This document shows positions 1-6,550 of a stretch of 8,258 bases of DNA, piece by piece; the first letter of the stretch is position 1, and every line of letters begins with the position of its first letter. The position numbers and the translations under genes were made by a program. The notes beneath the pieces were generated by a model. It saw only the letters and a list, made by a program, of their open reading frames with translations. It had not been told where the DNA came from and did no database searches. The stretch lies in NCBI GenBank assembly GCA_041584155.1, contig JBFHEL010000179.1, forward strand, positions 1 through 8,258, given 5' to 3'. Origin of the DNA: Saccharicrinis sp041584155. Lineage in GTDB: Bacteria > Bacteroidota > Bacteroidia > Bacteroidales > Marinilabiliaceae.

Positions 1-414
1 ATTTATACCGATGATCAATTAAACAGGAAAAAAGTGGGAGAGCTGGTGTTTGTGAATAAGAAGCTGTTGAATTCTTTAAACCAGATCATTCATCCTGTTG
101 TTGCTCAGCATTTTGAAAATTGGTTAAAGATAAATGCAAAGGCCCCTTATATAATGAAGGAAGCAGCTATTTTGTTCGAGAGTGGTGCGTATAAACAAGT
201 GGATAAGATTATTACGGTATCCTCGCCTAAAGAATTACGCTTAACAAGAGTGATGGAGCGTGATCGACTCAGTAAGGAAGAGGTGGAGCGACGAATGCTG
301 AACCAGATGGATGAAGCAGAAAAAATAAAAAAATCAGATTTTGTGATTAATAATAATGATATAGACCTGGTGGTTACTCAGGTGTTACTGGTGCATAAAG
401 CGTTGTTGAGATGA
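1..414 (+). CDS. coaE: Dephospho-CoA kinase, C-terminal part (5' end outside window)
   Basis: This enzyme catalyses the last step of coenzyme A synthesis, ATP-dependent phosphorylation of the 3'-hydroxyl of dephospho-CoA, in the cytoplasm. The frame is open from base 1, and 137 codons precede the TGA at 412-414. The family is about 200 residues, so roughly the first third, including the P-loop, lies upstream of the window. Visible family signatures in order are the IIHPVV segment, KEAAILFESG (the strand and loop following the CoA-binding region), the lid-like RDRLSKEEVERRMLNQ, and the C-terminal SDFVINNN, matching the usual [AS]D[FY]VI[DN]N. An internal ATG at 34 is not the real start because homologous sequence continues upstream of it. 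From memory, coaE and DUF5606 genes lie close together in many Bacteroidales, and here they are separated by one gene. No terminator is obvious directly after the stop. Confidence 0.93.
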   Translation: MYTDDQLNRKKVGELVFVNKKLLNSLNQIIHPVVAQHFENWLKINAKAPYIMKEAAILFESGAYKQVDKIITVSSPKELRLTRVMERDRLSKEEVERRMLNQMDEAEKIKKSDFVINNNDIDLVVTQVLLVHKALLR

Positions 415-688
415 AGAAATGACCATGTAAATTCAATCCATTCATTTGCACACAGGCCAATGATATATATAGTATGCATGAATGCCTTTGAATATGAAAT
501 TTAGTGAATTGTGAATTTATGCCCATTGGTTAATGACCTGTGTGTTATATATGCTTCGGAATAATGCTGTCATTAATCCTTCGGCATAATACGAAGTGCT
601 CACTTTATTATAAAAATGGTATTATTTTGGAGTTGTCCCGTATTTCGCGCGACAGGCTATCTGACAATTAAAAAATAAATTTAAACAG
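415..688. other. Intergenic region with short dyads, no gene seen
   Basis: This gap between coaE and the TerB/J-domain gene has no convincing ORF and no RNA that I recognise. Structures seen: CACACAGG at 449-456 is mirrored by CCTGTGTG at 537-544; CTTCGGAATAAT at 554-565 recurs with one mismatch at 579-590; CTTCG at 579-583 pairs with CGAAG at 592-596 around an 8-base loop. A locally GC-rich stretch at 634-654 can fold into an 8-pair hairpin with one C/C mismatch, a terminal G-T pair and a 5-base loop. It would lie in the leader of the next gene. Three near matches to the Bacteroidota -7 element occur (441-448, 483-490, 622-629), each with one mismatch, so no promoter is assigned. Confidence 0.5.
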
Positions 689-1420
689 ATGAAGAATATG
701 AAGATACTTGGTTCCTCGTTGTTGGGTGCAAGTATAGGATGGTGGATTTTAGGTCCCGTAGGCGCCTTATTGGGAATTGTATTAGGAGCTTTGGTTGAAG
801 GTGTATCTGATGAAATGGATAGCCAACAAAAAGGAAACCCGCGTGATGGTTTTGTGGCTTCTTTATTGGTACTTATTGCCGCTGTGATGAAGGCTGATGG
901 TAAAATTGTACGAGCAGAGTTAGATTATGTGAAGGGGTATCTGCGTCGTTCTTTAAATGAGGAAATGTCAGCCCAGGCTTTATTGTTACTTCGTGATATA
1001 TTAAAAAAAGATATTCCACTAAATGACGTGTGTTTTCAGATCAGGAAAAATGTGGATTATAGTTCACGTATTGAATTAGTGCATATGCTCTTTGGTATTG
1101 CCAATGCCGATGGTAGTTTGCCTGATGAGGAAATCAATGTGTTAAAACAAATTGCAAGGGGCCTGGGTGTTTCACGCCCTGATTTTGAGGCTTTGTTAAA
1201 TATGTATGTTAAAAATACAGAGTCGGCCTTTAAGATTTTAGAGATCAGTTCATCAGCTACTGACGATGAAGTTAAAAAAGCTTATCGTAAAATGGCTATT
1301 AAGTTTCATCCCGACAAGGTGGCTCATTTGGGTGAGGAATTTCAGGATAGAGCCAAAGAGAAATTTCAGAAGGTAAGCGAAGCGTATGAGGCTATTAAAA
1401 AGGAGAGGGGTTTTGTGTAG
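689..1420 (+). CDS. Membrane-anchored TerB/J-domain protein (DjlA-like co-chaperone)
   Basis: The 243-residue protein has a DjlA-like order. A glycine-rich hydrophobic N-terminal segment (about 8-37) is probably a membrane anchor with a glycine-zipper look. A TerB-like helical domain (about 52-165) carries two related acidic helix turns, MKADGKIVRAELDY (67-80) and IANADGSLPDEEIN (137-150). A C-terminal J domain (about 178-241) has the diagnostic HPD at 207-209, preceded by the basic helix DDEVKKAYRKMAIKF. The intact HPD implies it can stimulate the ATPase of a DnaK-type Hsp70; in DjlA proteins the J domain faces the cytoplasm. The zinc-finger and C-terminal substrate domains of true DnaJ are absent. 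The ATG at 689 is the upstream choice; a second ATG at 698 is possible, and no Shine-Dalgarno separates them. It stands alone, with gaps of 274 and 298 bases on either side. TerB domains also occur in tellurite-resistance proteins, but no ter gene is adjacent. Confidence 0.85.
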   Translation: MKNMKILGSSLLGASIGWWILGPVGALLGIVLGALVEGVSDEMDSQQKGNPRDGFVASLLVLIAAVMKADGKIVRAELDYVKGYLRRSLNEEMSAQALLLLRDILKKDIPLNDVCFQIRKNVDYSSRIELVHMLFGIANADGSLPDEEINVLKQIARGLGVSRPDFEALLNMYVKNTESAFKILEISSSATDDEVKKAYRKMAIKFHPDKVAHLGEEFQDRAKEKFQKVSEAYEAIKKERGFV

Positions 1421-1643
1421 AAAGTAATTTATTTTGTATGGTTTTTAGGACTAGTGCAATATGTATAGTAGTATTGACCTTTGTTGTATTAGTTTATACA
1501 CGCGCAGGTAGGTAATGTATTTATAATGCTTTAATAAGGTTATTTATACAATTATGATGGGTTGTGGCTTATGGGTTTGACGGTGTAATTGAACTTTTGT
1601 GTAAAATCTGACATTCTTTAGTATTAAGTTAATTCTATTCTGT

Positions 1644-1651
1644 TATTTTTG
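1644..1651 (+). promoter_or_regulatory. Candidate -7 element for the DUF5606 gene
   Basis: TATTTTTG matches the Bacteroidota primary-sigma -7 consensus TAnnTTTG exactly. The -33 region is weak: TTTA at 1617-1620 lies 23 bases upstream of the element instead of a clean TTTG. Transcription would start near 1657-1660, giving a leader of about 60 bases that contains the perfect stem-loop at 1670-1686. The assignment rests on consensus matching in AT-rich DNA, so chance occurrence is possible. Confidence 0.4.
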
Positions 1652-1669
1652 CAGAGAATTTTGAAAGAA

Positions 1670-1686
1670 GATTGCCTAAGGCAATC
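1670..1686 (+). repeat. Perfect stem-loop in the DUF5606 5' leader
   Basis: GATTGCC, loop TAA, GGCAATC: a 7-bp perfect inverted repeat with a 3-base spacer, 32 bases upstream of the ATG and about 12 bases past the predicted transcription start. It has no T run after it, so it is not a terminator. It could be a 5' mRNA-stabilising hairpin, a translational control element or a protein-binding dyad; the sequence does not decide between these. Confidence 0.55.
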
Positions 1687-1718
1687 AGCATTTAGTAACC
1701 AGGGAAAAATCAATAGTA

Positions 1719-2162
1719 ATGAGTGATATGTTAAAAGGAATATTAGCTGTTTCAGGTCAGGGTGGATTATTTAAAATGGTTTCACAGGCTAAAAATAGTA
1801 TTATAGTTGAGTCATTGTTAGATGGGAAAAGAATGCCCGCCTATGCCACTTCACGAATCAGTGCTTTGGAAGATATTTCTATTTTCACTGAAGAAGGAGA
1901 CGTGAAATTGATAGATGTTTTTAAAAATATCTTCGAAAAAGAGGAGGGAGCCCAGGCAATTAGTCATAAGGCCTCTGCCAATGATTTAAAAAAATATTTT
2001 GCCGAAGTATTGCCTGAGTTTGATAGAGACAGAGTTTATGTTTCAGATATTAAAAAGGTAATTATGTGGTATAATTTGCTGCAGGATAAAGATATTTTTA
2101 AGTTTGGAGAAGAAGAAGTTGCCGAAACTTCATCTGACCAAACAGCAGCTTCAGAAGAGTAA
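1719..2162 (+). CDS. DUF5606 family protein, function unknown
   Basis: The 147-residue, acidic, soluble-looking protein has no signal peptide or membrane segment. The N-terminal half carries the pattern I associate with DUF5606: LKGILAVSGQGGLFKMVSQ (5-23), then IIVESLLDGKRMPAYATSRI and SALEDISIFTEEGDVKL. This looks like a compact beta-rich module of about 60-65 residues. The second half is helical (ASANDLKKYFAEVLPEFDRDRVYVSDIKKVIMWYNLL) and ends in a low-complexity acidic and Ser/Thr tail. I know the family only from Bacteroidota, and its biochemical role is not known to me. The ATG at 1719 is used; the ATG at 1728 (Met4) would give the more usual M-LKGILA beginning and is a real alternative. 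The gene probably has its own promoter (1644-1651) and ends at the strong terminator 2186-2219. Confidence 0.85.
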   Translation: MSDMLKGILAVSGQGGLFKMVSQAKNSIIVESLLDGKRMPAYATSRISALEDISIFTEEGDVKLIDVFKNIFEKEEGAQAISHKASANDLKKYFAEVLPEFDRDRVYVSDIKKVIMWYNLLQDKDIFKFGEEEVAETSSDQTAASEE

Positions 2163-2169
2163 AAATACA

Positions 2170-2183
2170 TCAGGATATCCTGA
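2170..2183. repeat. 14-base perfect palindrome
   Basis: TCAGGATATCCTGA is its own reverse complement and lies between the DUF5606 stop and the bidirectional terminator. It may be an auxiliary hairpin or a chance palindrome. No T run follows it. Confidence 0.4.
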
Positions 2184-2185
2184 AT

Positions 2186-2219
2186 AAAAAAGGTGAACCA
2201 AATTTGGTTCACCTTTTTT
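2186..2219. terminator. Bidirectional intrinsic terminator between convergent genes
   Basis: This is a 34-base perfect palindrome. It has A6 at 2186-2191, the 9-bp stem GGTGAACCA / TGGTTCACC (2192-2200 with 2205-2213), an AATT loop (2201-2204) and T6 at 2214-2219. Read on the + strand it ends the DUF5606 gene, whose stop is 23 bases upstream. Read on the - strand the A run becomes the T run and it ends the phytase gene, whose stop is 26 bases away. The symmetry makes it equally strong both ways. Confidence 0.93.
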
Positions 2220-2245
2220 GCGATATATGTTAGTGTTTAAAACTA

Positions 2246-3421
2246 TTATTTTAAAAGTTCTAGTACTTTATTTGCTGAAATAATCTTAAAATTCTGGTTC
2301 ATATCAGTTTCTCCATCTGTATTAAAACCATCCTGTACTACTAAAATACCAGCTGGAAATTCGTCTCCCATCGGAGTAGAGCAGATATCTAAGCCATCTG
2401 TTTCTTCAACACTATCGTATTTTCCTTGTTTAACAATAAAACTGGTGATATAGTTGTAAGGTTCGTTGATATCAAAAACAGCATACGAAAAGTTTCCTTG
2501 TATTGACGCAATTAAATAACCTTCTTTGGCTGATTTTCGATAGATAGATAAGCCTTCAATATCGTAATTAATGTTTTTATTGGTTGCATCCGACTGCCTT
2601 AGTTTTATAGAGATAGTATCCGTAGGAAGCGCATTAAACTGATAAATCGCATCTTCTTCAACTCCAACGTAAAGCTTATTGGTAACAACATCAACAACCA
2701 TTCCTTCTGGTTGATTGTTGACCCAAAATGAGCGGGCTAATTCAGCTGTTAAGCTGTCGGTATCGTTCTTAAGTAACCATTGTTCAATTTTACCATTTTT
2801 ACCATTCACAAAAACATAATGTTGGTTCGTTTTTGTGTTATGGTACATGCATAAGCCATATACATCATCTACACCAGAAGGAATTTTAATTAGTGTTTTT
2901 TCAACTAGTTTGCGATTTTTTTTATCAATTTCCAGTATGTCTATAGTTTGTGATGTGCGGTTACTCCCTGCTACAAGATCAATAGTCCGGCTTCGGTATG
3001 TGAAGTCGTAACAAACATCTGCATTGTTTATTTTTCCTATAGGTAAAAATTGTAATTCTTTGCCTTGTAAATTGTAAAGGTTTAATCCTGCTTTTTTATT
3101 TGTTCCAATGATGATGCTTTTCTCAGGATTACTTCTGTTAATCCAGATAGCAGGGTCATCAGCAGCATCATCTCCTAACTCAGATAAAACAGGAGTAGTT
3201 TCGTAATCGGCTTCTATGATATTGGTGAATTTAGCCTGCAAAGCAAGTGCCTCAGCCATTTTTAATGAATCTTCGCGTGCTTCTTTATTGCATTCTTTAC
3301 TTTTCAAAGAGTCATCAATTGACGGTTTTATATCATCAACTTGTTTTTTGTCCTTGCTTACATTACAGGCTGTAAATAGAACTATTACCAAAATAATAGC
3401 CATGTTTTTTATGTGATTCAT
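2246..3421 (-). CDS. Beta-propeller 3-phytase, lipoprotein
   Basis: This Ca2+-dependent phytase of the beta-propeller family would hydrolyse myo-inositol hexakisphosphate to lower inositol phosphates and phosphate outside the cytoplasm. From the ATG at 3421 it has 391 residues; the frame also opens at a GTG at 3463, but only the ATG places a signal sequence at the N-terminus. That sequence is MNHIKNMAIILVIVLFTAC with a lipobox-like LFTAC, acylated Cys19. A charged linker follows (20-75). Propeller signatures in order: DDAADDPAIW (84-93), IIGTNKKAGLNLY (104-116), KINNADVCYDF (130-140), GVDDVYGL (183-190), NQPEGMVVD (236-244), GVEEDAIY (253-260), YDIEGLSIY (286-294), ASIQGN (305-310), EETDGLD (339-345) and VVQDG (361-365). 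The acidic residues in these match where the family places its calcium and phosphate ligands. It lies 105 bases after the receptor gene with no clear promoter of its own, so co-transcription is inferred. Surface display is possible but not shown. Confidence 0.92.
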   Translation of the reverse strand: MNHIKNMAIILVIVLFTACNVSKDKKQVDDIKPSIDDSLKSKECNKEAREDSLKMAEALALQAKFTNIIEADYETTPVLSELGDDAADDPAIWINRSNPEKSIIIGTNKKAGLNLYNLQGKELQFLPIGKINNADVCYDFTYRSRTIDLVAGSNRTSQTIDILEIDKKNRKLVEKTLIKIPSGVDDVYGLCMYHNTKTNQHYVFVNGKNGKIEQWLLKNDTDSLTAELARSFWVNNQPEGMVVDVVTNKLYVGVEEDAIYQFNALPTDTISIKLRQSDATNKNINYDIEGLSIYRKSAKEGYLIASIQGNFSYAVFDINEPYNYITSFIVKQGKYDSVEETDGLDICSTPMGDEFPAGILVVQDGFNTDGETDMNQNFKIISANKVLELLK

Positions 3422-3449
3422 TTTTATTTTGAGTTTTACATTTATGAAT

Positions 3450-3503
3450 AAAAAACAGAACACTAAGAGCCACTAGATATACCTTAGGTGATACTGAGTG
3501 TTC
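3450..3503 (-). terminator. Possible attenuator hairpin between receptor and phytase genes
   Basis: On the - strand GAACACT (3503-3497) pairs with AGTGTTC (3464-3458), and after one mismatch two further pairs can form. The 32-base interior contains a second possible CAC/GTG pairing. Two bases after the stem comes a run of six T (3455-3450). This resembles a weak intrinsic terminator inside the transcription unit, which would lower phytase expression relative to the receptor. The stem is short and the loop large, so an mRNA-processing or chance structure is also possible. Confidence 0.35.
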
Positions 3504-3526
3504 AAGATATCAATTAGTCGCTGTTG

Positions 3527-6286
3527 TTAAAAGTTGATTTTAACACCTACTTTAGCAGTTCTATCATAATATTCCATTTGGTAAGTTCTGTCGCTTTGAC
3601 CCTGATAATATCTTAATGGCTGATTTAAGATGTTGTTTAAGTCGGCAAAAATCAGATAGTTTTTATTAACGTTATAGGTAAGGTTTAAATCTAAATAAGT
3701 AACCTCGTCATAATAAATATCTTCAAAAGCAGTATCACTAAATTCGTCAATAAAATCACTGGCGTAGTTGAACGAAAGACGACCCGTGAATTTATTTGTA
3801 CTATAGGATAAAGACAAGTTTAAGGTGCTCTCAGGAGATCCTGGCATAGCAAGATCCTCATTGTCTCTATCCTCAATATTAAAATTAGTAATTTTCGAGT
3901 GAGTGTAAGTATAGTTAGCATAGATACCTAATCCTTTAAAAATTCCAGGTAAGAAGTCTAACTGACGTTGAGTGGCAAACTCCAATCCCCAAAGGCTAGC
4001 ATCTCCGCCGTTGATTGGTTGTGTAAATTTATCCCAGATAGTTCCATCATAAGTGTAATCTTCATGAATCTCGTCAACAATAAAATCATTAATGTTTTTG
4101 TAAAAGAAACCTGCAGATAAAATACCGATTGATTTAAAGTAGTGCTCCACCATAAGATCAATATTAGTAGAGGAGGTAGGCTTCAGGTCTGCGTTGCCAA
4201 GAGAAATTTCGGTTCCATCTTCAATTTCCTGATAGGGCACTAAATCATAGTAGTCTGGACGAGCAATAGTGCTTGTATATGCAAATCGAACAATGCTGTT
4301 ATTGTTAATGTCGTATTTTAAGTGAACATTAGGAAGAACATTAGTATATGAGCTTTCTTTTTTTTCCGAGTTAGATAATGTTTCTTCGTCATCATCCCAA
4401 ATCTTACCTTCGCCTTCTGTAGAAGTATTCTCTATTCTTAAACCAAAAATGGCCGAAAGTTTAGGGCCTAATTTTTGATCTAACATGATGTAACCAGCGG
4501 TTACTGTTTCGCTTGCTTTAAAGTTGCCTGCATATTCAGCGTAATCGGCTTCCATTTCAAAGTTGTCAGTATTGCTGAAGTCTAATCCACTTAAATATTC
4601 TTTCGTGACAAAAGAACCAATGTCGTATTTATCTCCGGGAAGAAAATCATCTTTACTCCAGTCTTTGGTATGTGAATATACACCAGATAAGAAAGAGTCT
4701 TCGTAAGAATCGCTTGCTGATACTTCAAACCAATTATTATCACGTTTCTTGGATTTAGATTTATATTTACCGCCAAATTTTAATGTGTTTTTAAAATCAC
4801 CTTGCGCCAAAGGAATTGCGAAGTTCAATTTAGTCACTACATCAATATCTTCGGTATATTGATTTTCTTCCGATATTTCATCAAGTTCCCAATTGGTACT
4901 TAAATCACGTAAGGAGGGATTTGTAATTTCCATATAAGGCTTTTGGGGATTTGAGATATCGCTTTGCATATCTTCTCCTTCAATTATCATGGTAAGGTAG
5001 CGCTCTTGAGGTCTGTCTTCGGATGCTTTTGAATAAGAAAGACCCCAGTCTATTTTTACTTTTCCAAAGATATGGTCACCGTTTAAAGAGAATTGCATCA
5101 TTTGCTGGTCTTCTAAACGGCCATCTTTTTTGTTAGCCCCTGCTTTGGTTTCTTTTTCCACGGCATTTTCGTCGTTAATGTAGTCTCCATTGGTATCTGG
5201 TTCTTCTTCAGGTTTAAAAACATTGCGGTAACGGTTTTCCCAGTCCTTACGTCGGTTGTTCATGCCTTTTAAATAAAGAGTGTGGTTCTCGTGTAGTTTA
5301 AAGTCCAAAGCACCAGAATAACTCATACGTAAACGCTCCAGGTAATACTGACGGACCTGTAATTCAGAAAGGTAGTAATTGTCATCGTTGCCACTCCATT
5401 CGGCTTCCACGTTATCAGATCCTAATAGGTTATCGTTGACAGAAGCACTGATACTCATACCTATTTTATCCTGAACAAATCTATTCCCATAAATAAGGTT
5501 GGCCGCATAGTTCATTTTTTCAGCTAAAAAGTTATAGCCACCGCTAAAAGCTCCCGTTATACGTTCTCCGGCAGGTTCAGATAAGGTTACCAGATTAACA
5601 GAAGCGCCAATGGCATCTCCATCCATATCGGGCGTAACTGCCTTGTTTACTTCAATCGCCTGAATCATATCTGACGGTATAAGGTCTAACTGGATGGTAC
5701 GGTTTTCTGCTTCGGCAGAAGGGATGCGTTCACCGTTAATGGTTATTGAGTTGTATTGAGGTGCAGTTCCTCGTATGTTACCAAAACGAGCTTCTCCCTG
5801 GTCGTATTGCACATTAATACCAGGGATTCGCTTCAGCGCATCACCAATGTTTGCATCAGGAAACTTACCAACCTGGTCCGATGCAATAATGTTTGTAATG
5901 TTAGTGCTGGTTTTTTGTTGGTTCAGGGCTTTTGACTGGCCTTGCAAACCACCATTTACTCTTACTTCTTCGATGCCGATACCTGGTTCTAATTTAAAAT
6001 CGATTATCATTGTTTTTCCTGAGGTAATAGTCACCTTTTGTTCTGTAGGTTGAAAACCAATGTAGGATACTTTAATGCTATATTCTCCGGGTGCTATACC
6101 GGTAATGTTGTACTTACCATTCGCATCGGTTACCGTACCAATTAAAAAATCTTCTGAGTAAACGCTTGCTCCAGGTAAAGATAATTTGTTGTTGTCAAGT
6201 ACCCTTCCTATGATGTTTCCTGTTTGAGCTGATACAGAAAAATAAATTAGCATAAAGAATACTATCGCACTGAATTGCTTTTTCAT
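3527..6286 (-). CDS. TonB-dependent outer-membrane receptor, phytase-linked
   Basis: The 919-residue protein would form a 22-strand outer-membrane barrel importing a ligand with TonB/ExbBD energy. A signal peptide (1-20, cut after SVSA) leads into a carboxypeptidase-regulatory-like beta-sandwich (about 24-100; GRVLDNNKLSLPGASVY, GKYNITGIAPGEY), common in Bacteroidota receptors. A TonB-box-like IEEVRVNG (105-112) follows, then the plug (about 120-238) with SDQVGKFPDANIGDALKRIP, GNIRGTAPQYNSITINGERI and DMDGDAIGASVNLVT. The rest is barrel, ending in VGVKINF with the terminal Phe typical of BAM substrates. Plug motifs resemble the Xanthomonas/Caulobacter-type receptor family (TIGR01782-like) rather than SusC: no SusD gene is present and the length is below usual SusC. 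There is no STN domain, so sigma/anti-sigma signalling is unlikely. The phytase gene downstream suggests an inositol phosphate, its metal complex or another phytate-derived ligand; this is inferred from position only. Confidence 0.9.
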   Translation of the reverse strand: MKKQFSAIVFFMLIYFSVSAQTGNIIGRVLDNNKLSLPGASVYSEDFLIGTVTDANGKYNITGIAPGEYSIKVSYIGFQPTEQKVTITSGKTMIIDFKLEPGIGIEEVRVNGGLQGQSKALNQQKTSTNITNIIASDQVGKFPDANIGDALKRIPGINVQYDQGEARFGNIRGTAPQYNSITINGERIPSAEAENRTIQLDLIPSDMIQAIEVNKAVTPDMDGDAIGASVNLVTLSEPAGERITGAFSGGYNFLAEKMNYAANLIYGNRFVQDKIGMSISASVNDNLLGSDNVEAEWSGNDDNYYLSELQVRQYYLERLRMSYSGALDFKLHENHTLYLKGMNNRRKDWENRYRNVFKPEEEPDTNGDYINDENAVEKETKAGANKKDGRLEDQQMMQFSLNGDHIFGKVKIDWGLSYSKASEDRPQERYLTMIIEGEDMQSDISNPQKPYMEITNPSLRDLSTNWELDEISEENQYTEDIDVVTKLNFAIPLAQGDFKNTLKFGGKYKSKSKKRDNNWFEVSASDSYEDSFLSGVYSHTKDWSKDDFLPGDKYDIGSFVTKEYLSGLDFSNTDNFEMEADYAEYAGNFKASETVTAGYIMLDQKLGPKLSAIFGLRIENTSTEGEGKIWDDDEETLSNSEKKESSYTNVLPNVHLKYDINNNSIVRFAYTSTIARPDYYDLVPYQEIEDGTEISLGNADLKPTSSTNIDLMVEHYFKSIGILSAGFFYKNINDFIVDEIHEDYTYDGTIWDKFTQPINGGDASLWGLEFATQRQLDFLPGIFKGLGIYANYTYTHSKITNFNIEDRDNEDLAMPGSPESTLNLSLSYSTNKFTGRLSFNYASDFIDEFSDTAFEDIYYDEVTYLDLNLTYNVNKNYLIFADLNNILNQPLRYYQGQSDRTYQMEYYDRTAKVGVKINF

Positions 6287-6331
6287 TTGGATAATAAAAT
6301 TTTAGGTTTTTATTGTTACAATTTCCAGGTG

Positions 6332-6362
6332 CAATATTAGATGGGATTGCTCGAGCAGGCAA
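6332..6362 (-). promoter_or_regulatory. Candidate promoter of the receptor-phytase unit
   Basis: On the - strand TTG (6362-6360), a 20-base spacer and TAATATTG (6339-6332) resemble the Bacteroidota -33 TTG / -7 TAnnTTTG arrangement, with one mismatch in the -7 element. The start would lie near 6326, about 40 bases before the ATG. The spacer contains the perfect palindrome TGCTCGAGCA (6348-6357), and the -33 element overlaps a GCAAT arm, so an occupied dyad would block this promoter. No stronger alternative was found on this strand. Confidence 0.3.
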
Positions 6363-6363
6363 T
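6346..6363. promoter_or_regulatory. Palindromic operator-like element in the receptor promoter
   Basis: TGCTCGAGCA (6348-6357) is a perfect 10-base palindrome. ATTGC (6346-6350) and GCAAT (6359-6363) flank it as an inverted pair, and another GCAAT lies at 6331-6335. The position inside the proposed promoter spacer suits a repressor site. No regulator family can be named from this sequence. Confidence 0.35.
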
Positions 6364-6381
6364 AGTATGATTGTTCGTGTA

Positions 6382-6404
6382 GTCATAGTAATTTTTACTA
6401 TGAC
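6382..6404. promoter_or_regulatory. Perfect 10+10 inverted repeat, probable regulator site
   Basis: GTCATAGTAA, spacer TTT, TTACTATGAC: twenty of 23 bases form a perfect dyad. It is centred about 67 bases upstream of the proposed receptor transcription start, a usual place for an activator, and about 200 bases upstream of the regulator gene. No T run follows on either strand, which argues against a terminator. Binding by the adjacent LuxR-type response regulator is a natural guess but not shown. Confidence 0.55.
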
Positions 6405-6419
6405 ATATTTACATTATAG

Positions 6420-6430
6420 CTATTTGCTTA
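6420..6430. repeat. 11-base motif CTATTTGCTTA, left copy of an inverted pair
   Basis: The exact reverse complement, TAAGCAAATAG, occurs at 6551-6561. The two copies are 120 bases apart and each faces one of the divergent genes. Identity over 11 bases within a 311-base region is unlikely by chance but not impossible in AT-rich DNA. Confidence 0.4.
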
Positions 6431-6550
6431 GAATAGAGGCTTGTGTGTTTGTGGTGTGTCATAATTACACAGTATTTAGGGATGGATTAATAATAATTAA
6501 TTAACTATTGCGATGAAAATTAATGATATGTTAATGTATATGGAGGAACT

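Larger units (their letters stand above)
1421..1718. other. Intergenic region before DUF5606 gene
   Basis: No conserved gene was recognised. A 25-codon ORF (1438-1515, + strand, ATG start, TAA stop) begins 17 bases after the J-domain gene stop. It would encode an Arg-containing head, a hydrophobic core (CIVVLTFVVLVY) and an Arg-rich tail, which resembles a single-pass micropeptide. With no ribosome-binding site and no homologue known to me, it could be chance. The right half holds a promoter candidate and a leader stem-loop, listed separately. No terminator hairpin with a T run was found after the J-domain gene. Confidence 0.45.

Noticed and set aside
689..1420. Tellurite-resistance gene
   Set aside because: The TerB-like domain alone does not indicate this; there is no ter operon, and the C-terminal HPD J domain points to co-chaperone function.
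3216..3416. 66-codon + strand frame
   Set aside because: It lies wholly antisense to the N-terminal part of the phytase gene and its translation matches no known pattern.
3422..3463. GTG start adding 14 residues to the phytase
   Set aside because: The extension would bury the lipoprotein signal sequence behind a second hydrophobic and basic stretch; the ATG at 3421 gives a normal signal peptide.
5775..6053. 92-codon + strand frame
   Set aside because: Antisense to the conserved plug and N-terminal domain of the receptor, whose coding sense is certain; no independent gene signal.
3527..6286. SusC-type polysaccharide-utilisation receptor
   Set aside because: No SusD partner or glycan-degrading enzyme is nearby, the length is below usual SusC, and the plug motifs fit the Xanthomonas/Caulobacter-type receptors better.
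6455..6471. TGTGT-N7-ACACA dyad as a strong operator
   Set aside because: Arms of only five low-complexity bases are expected by chance in this region; it is noted in the control-region entry only.
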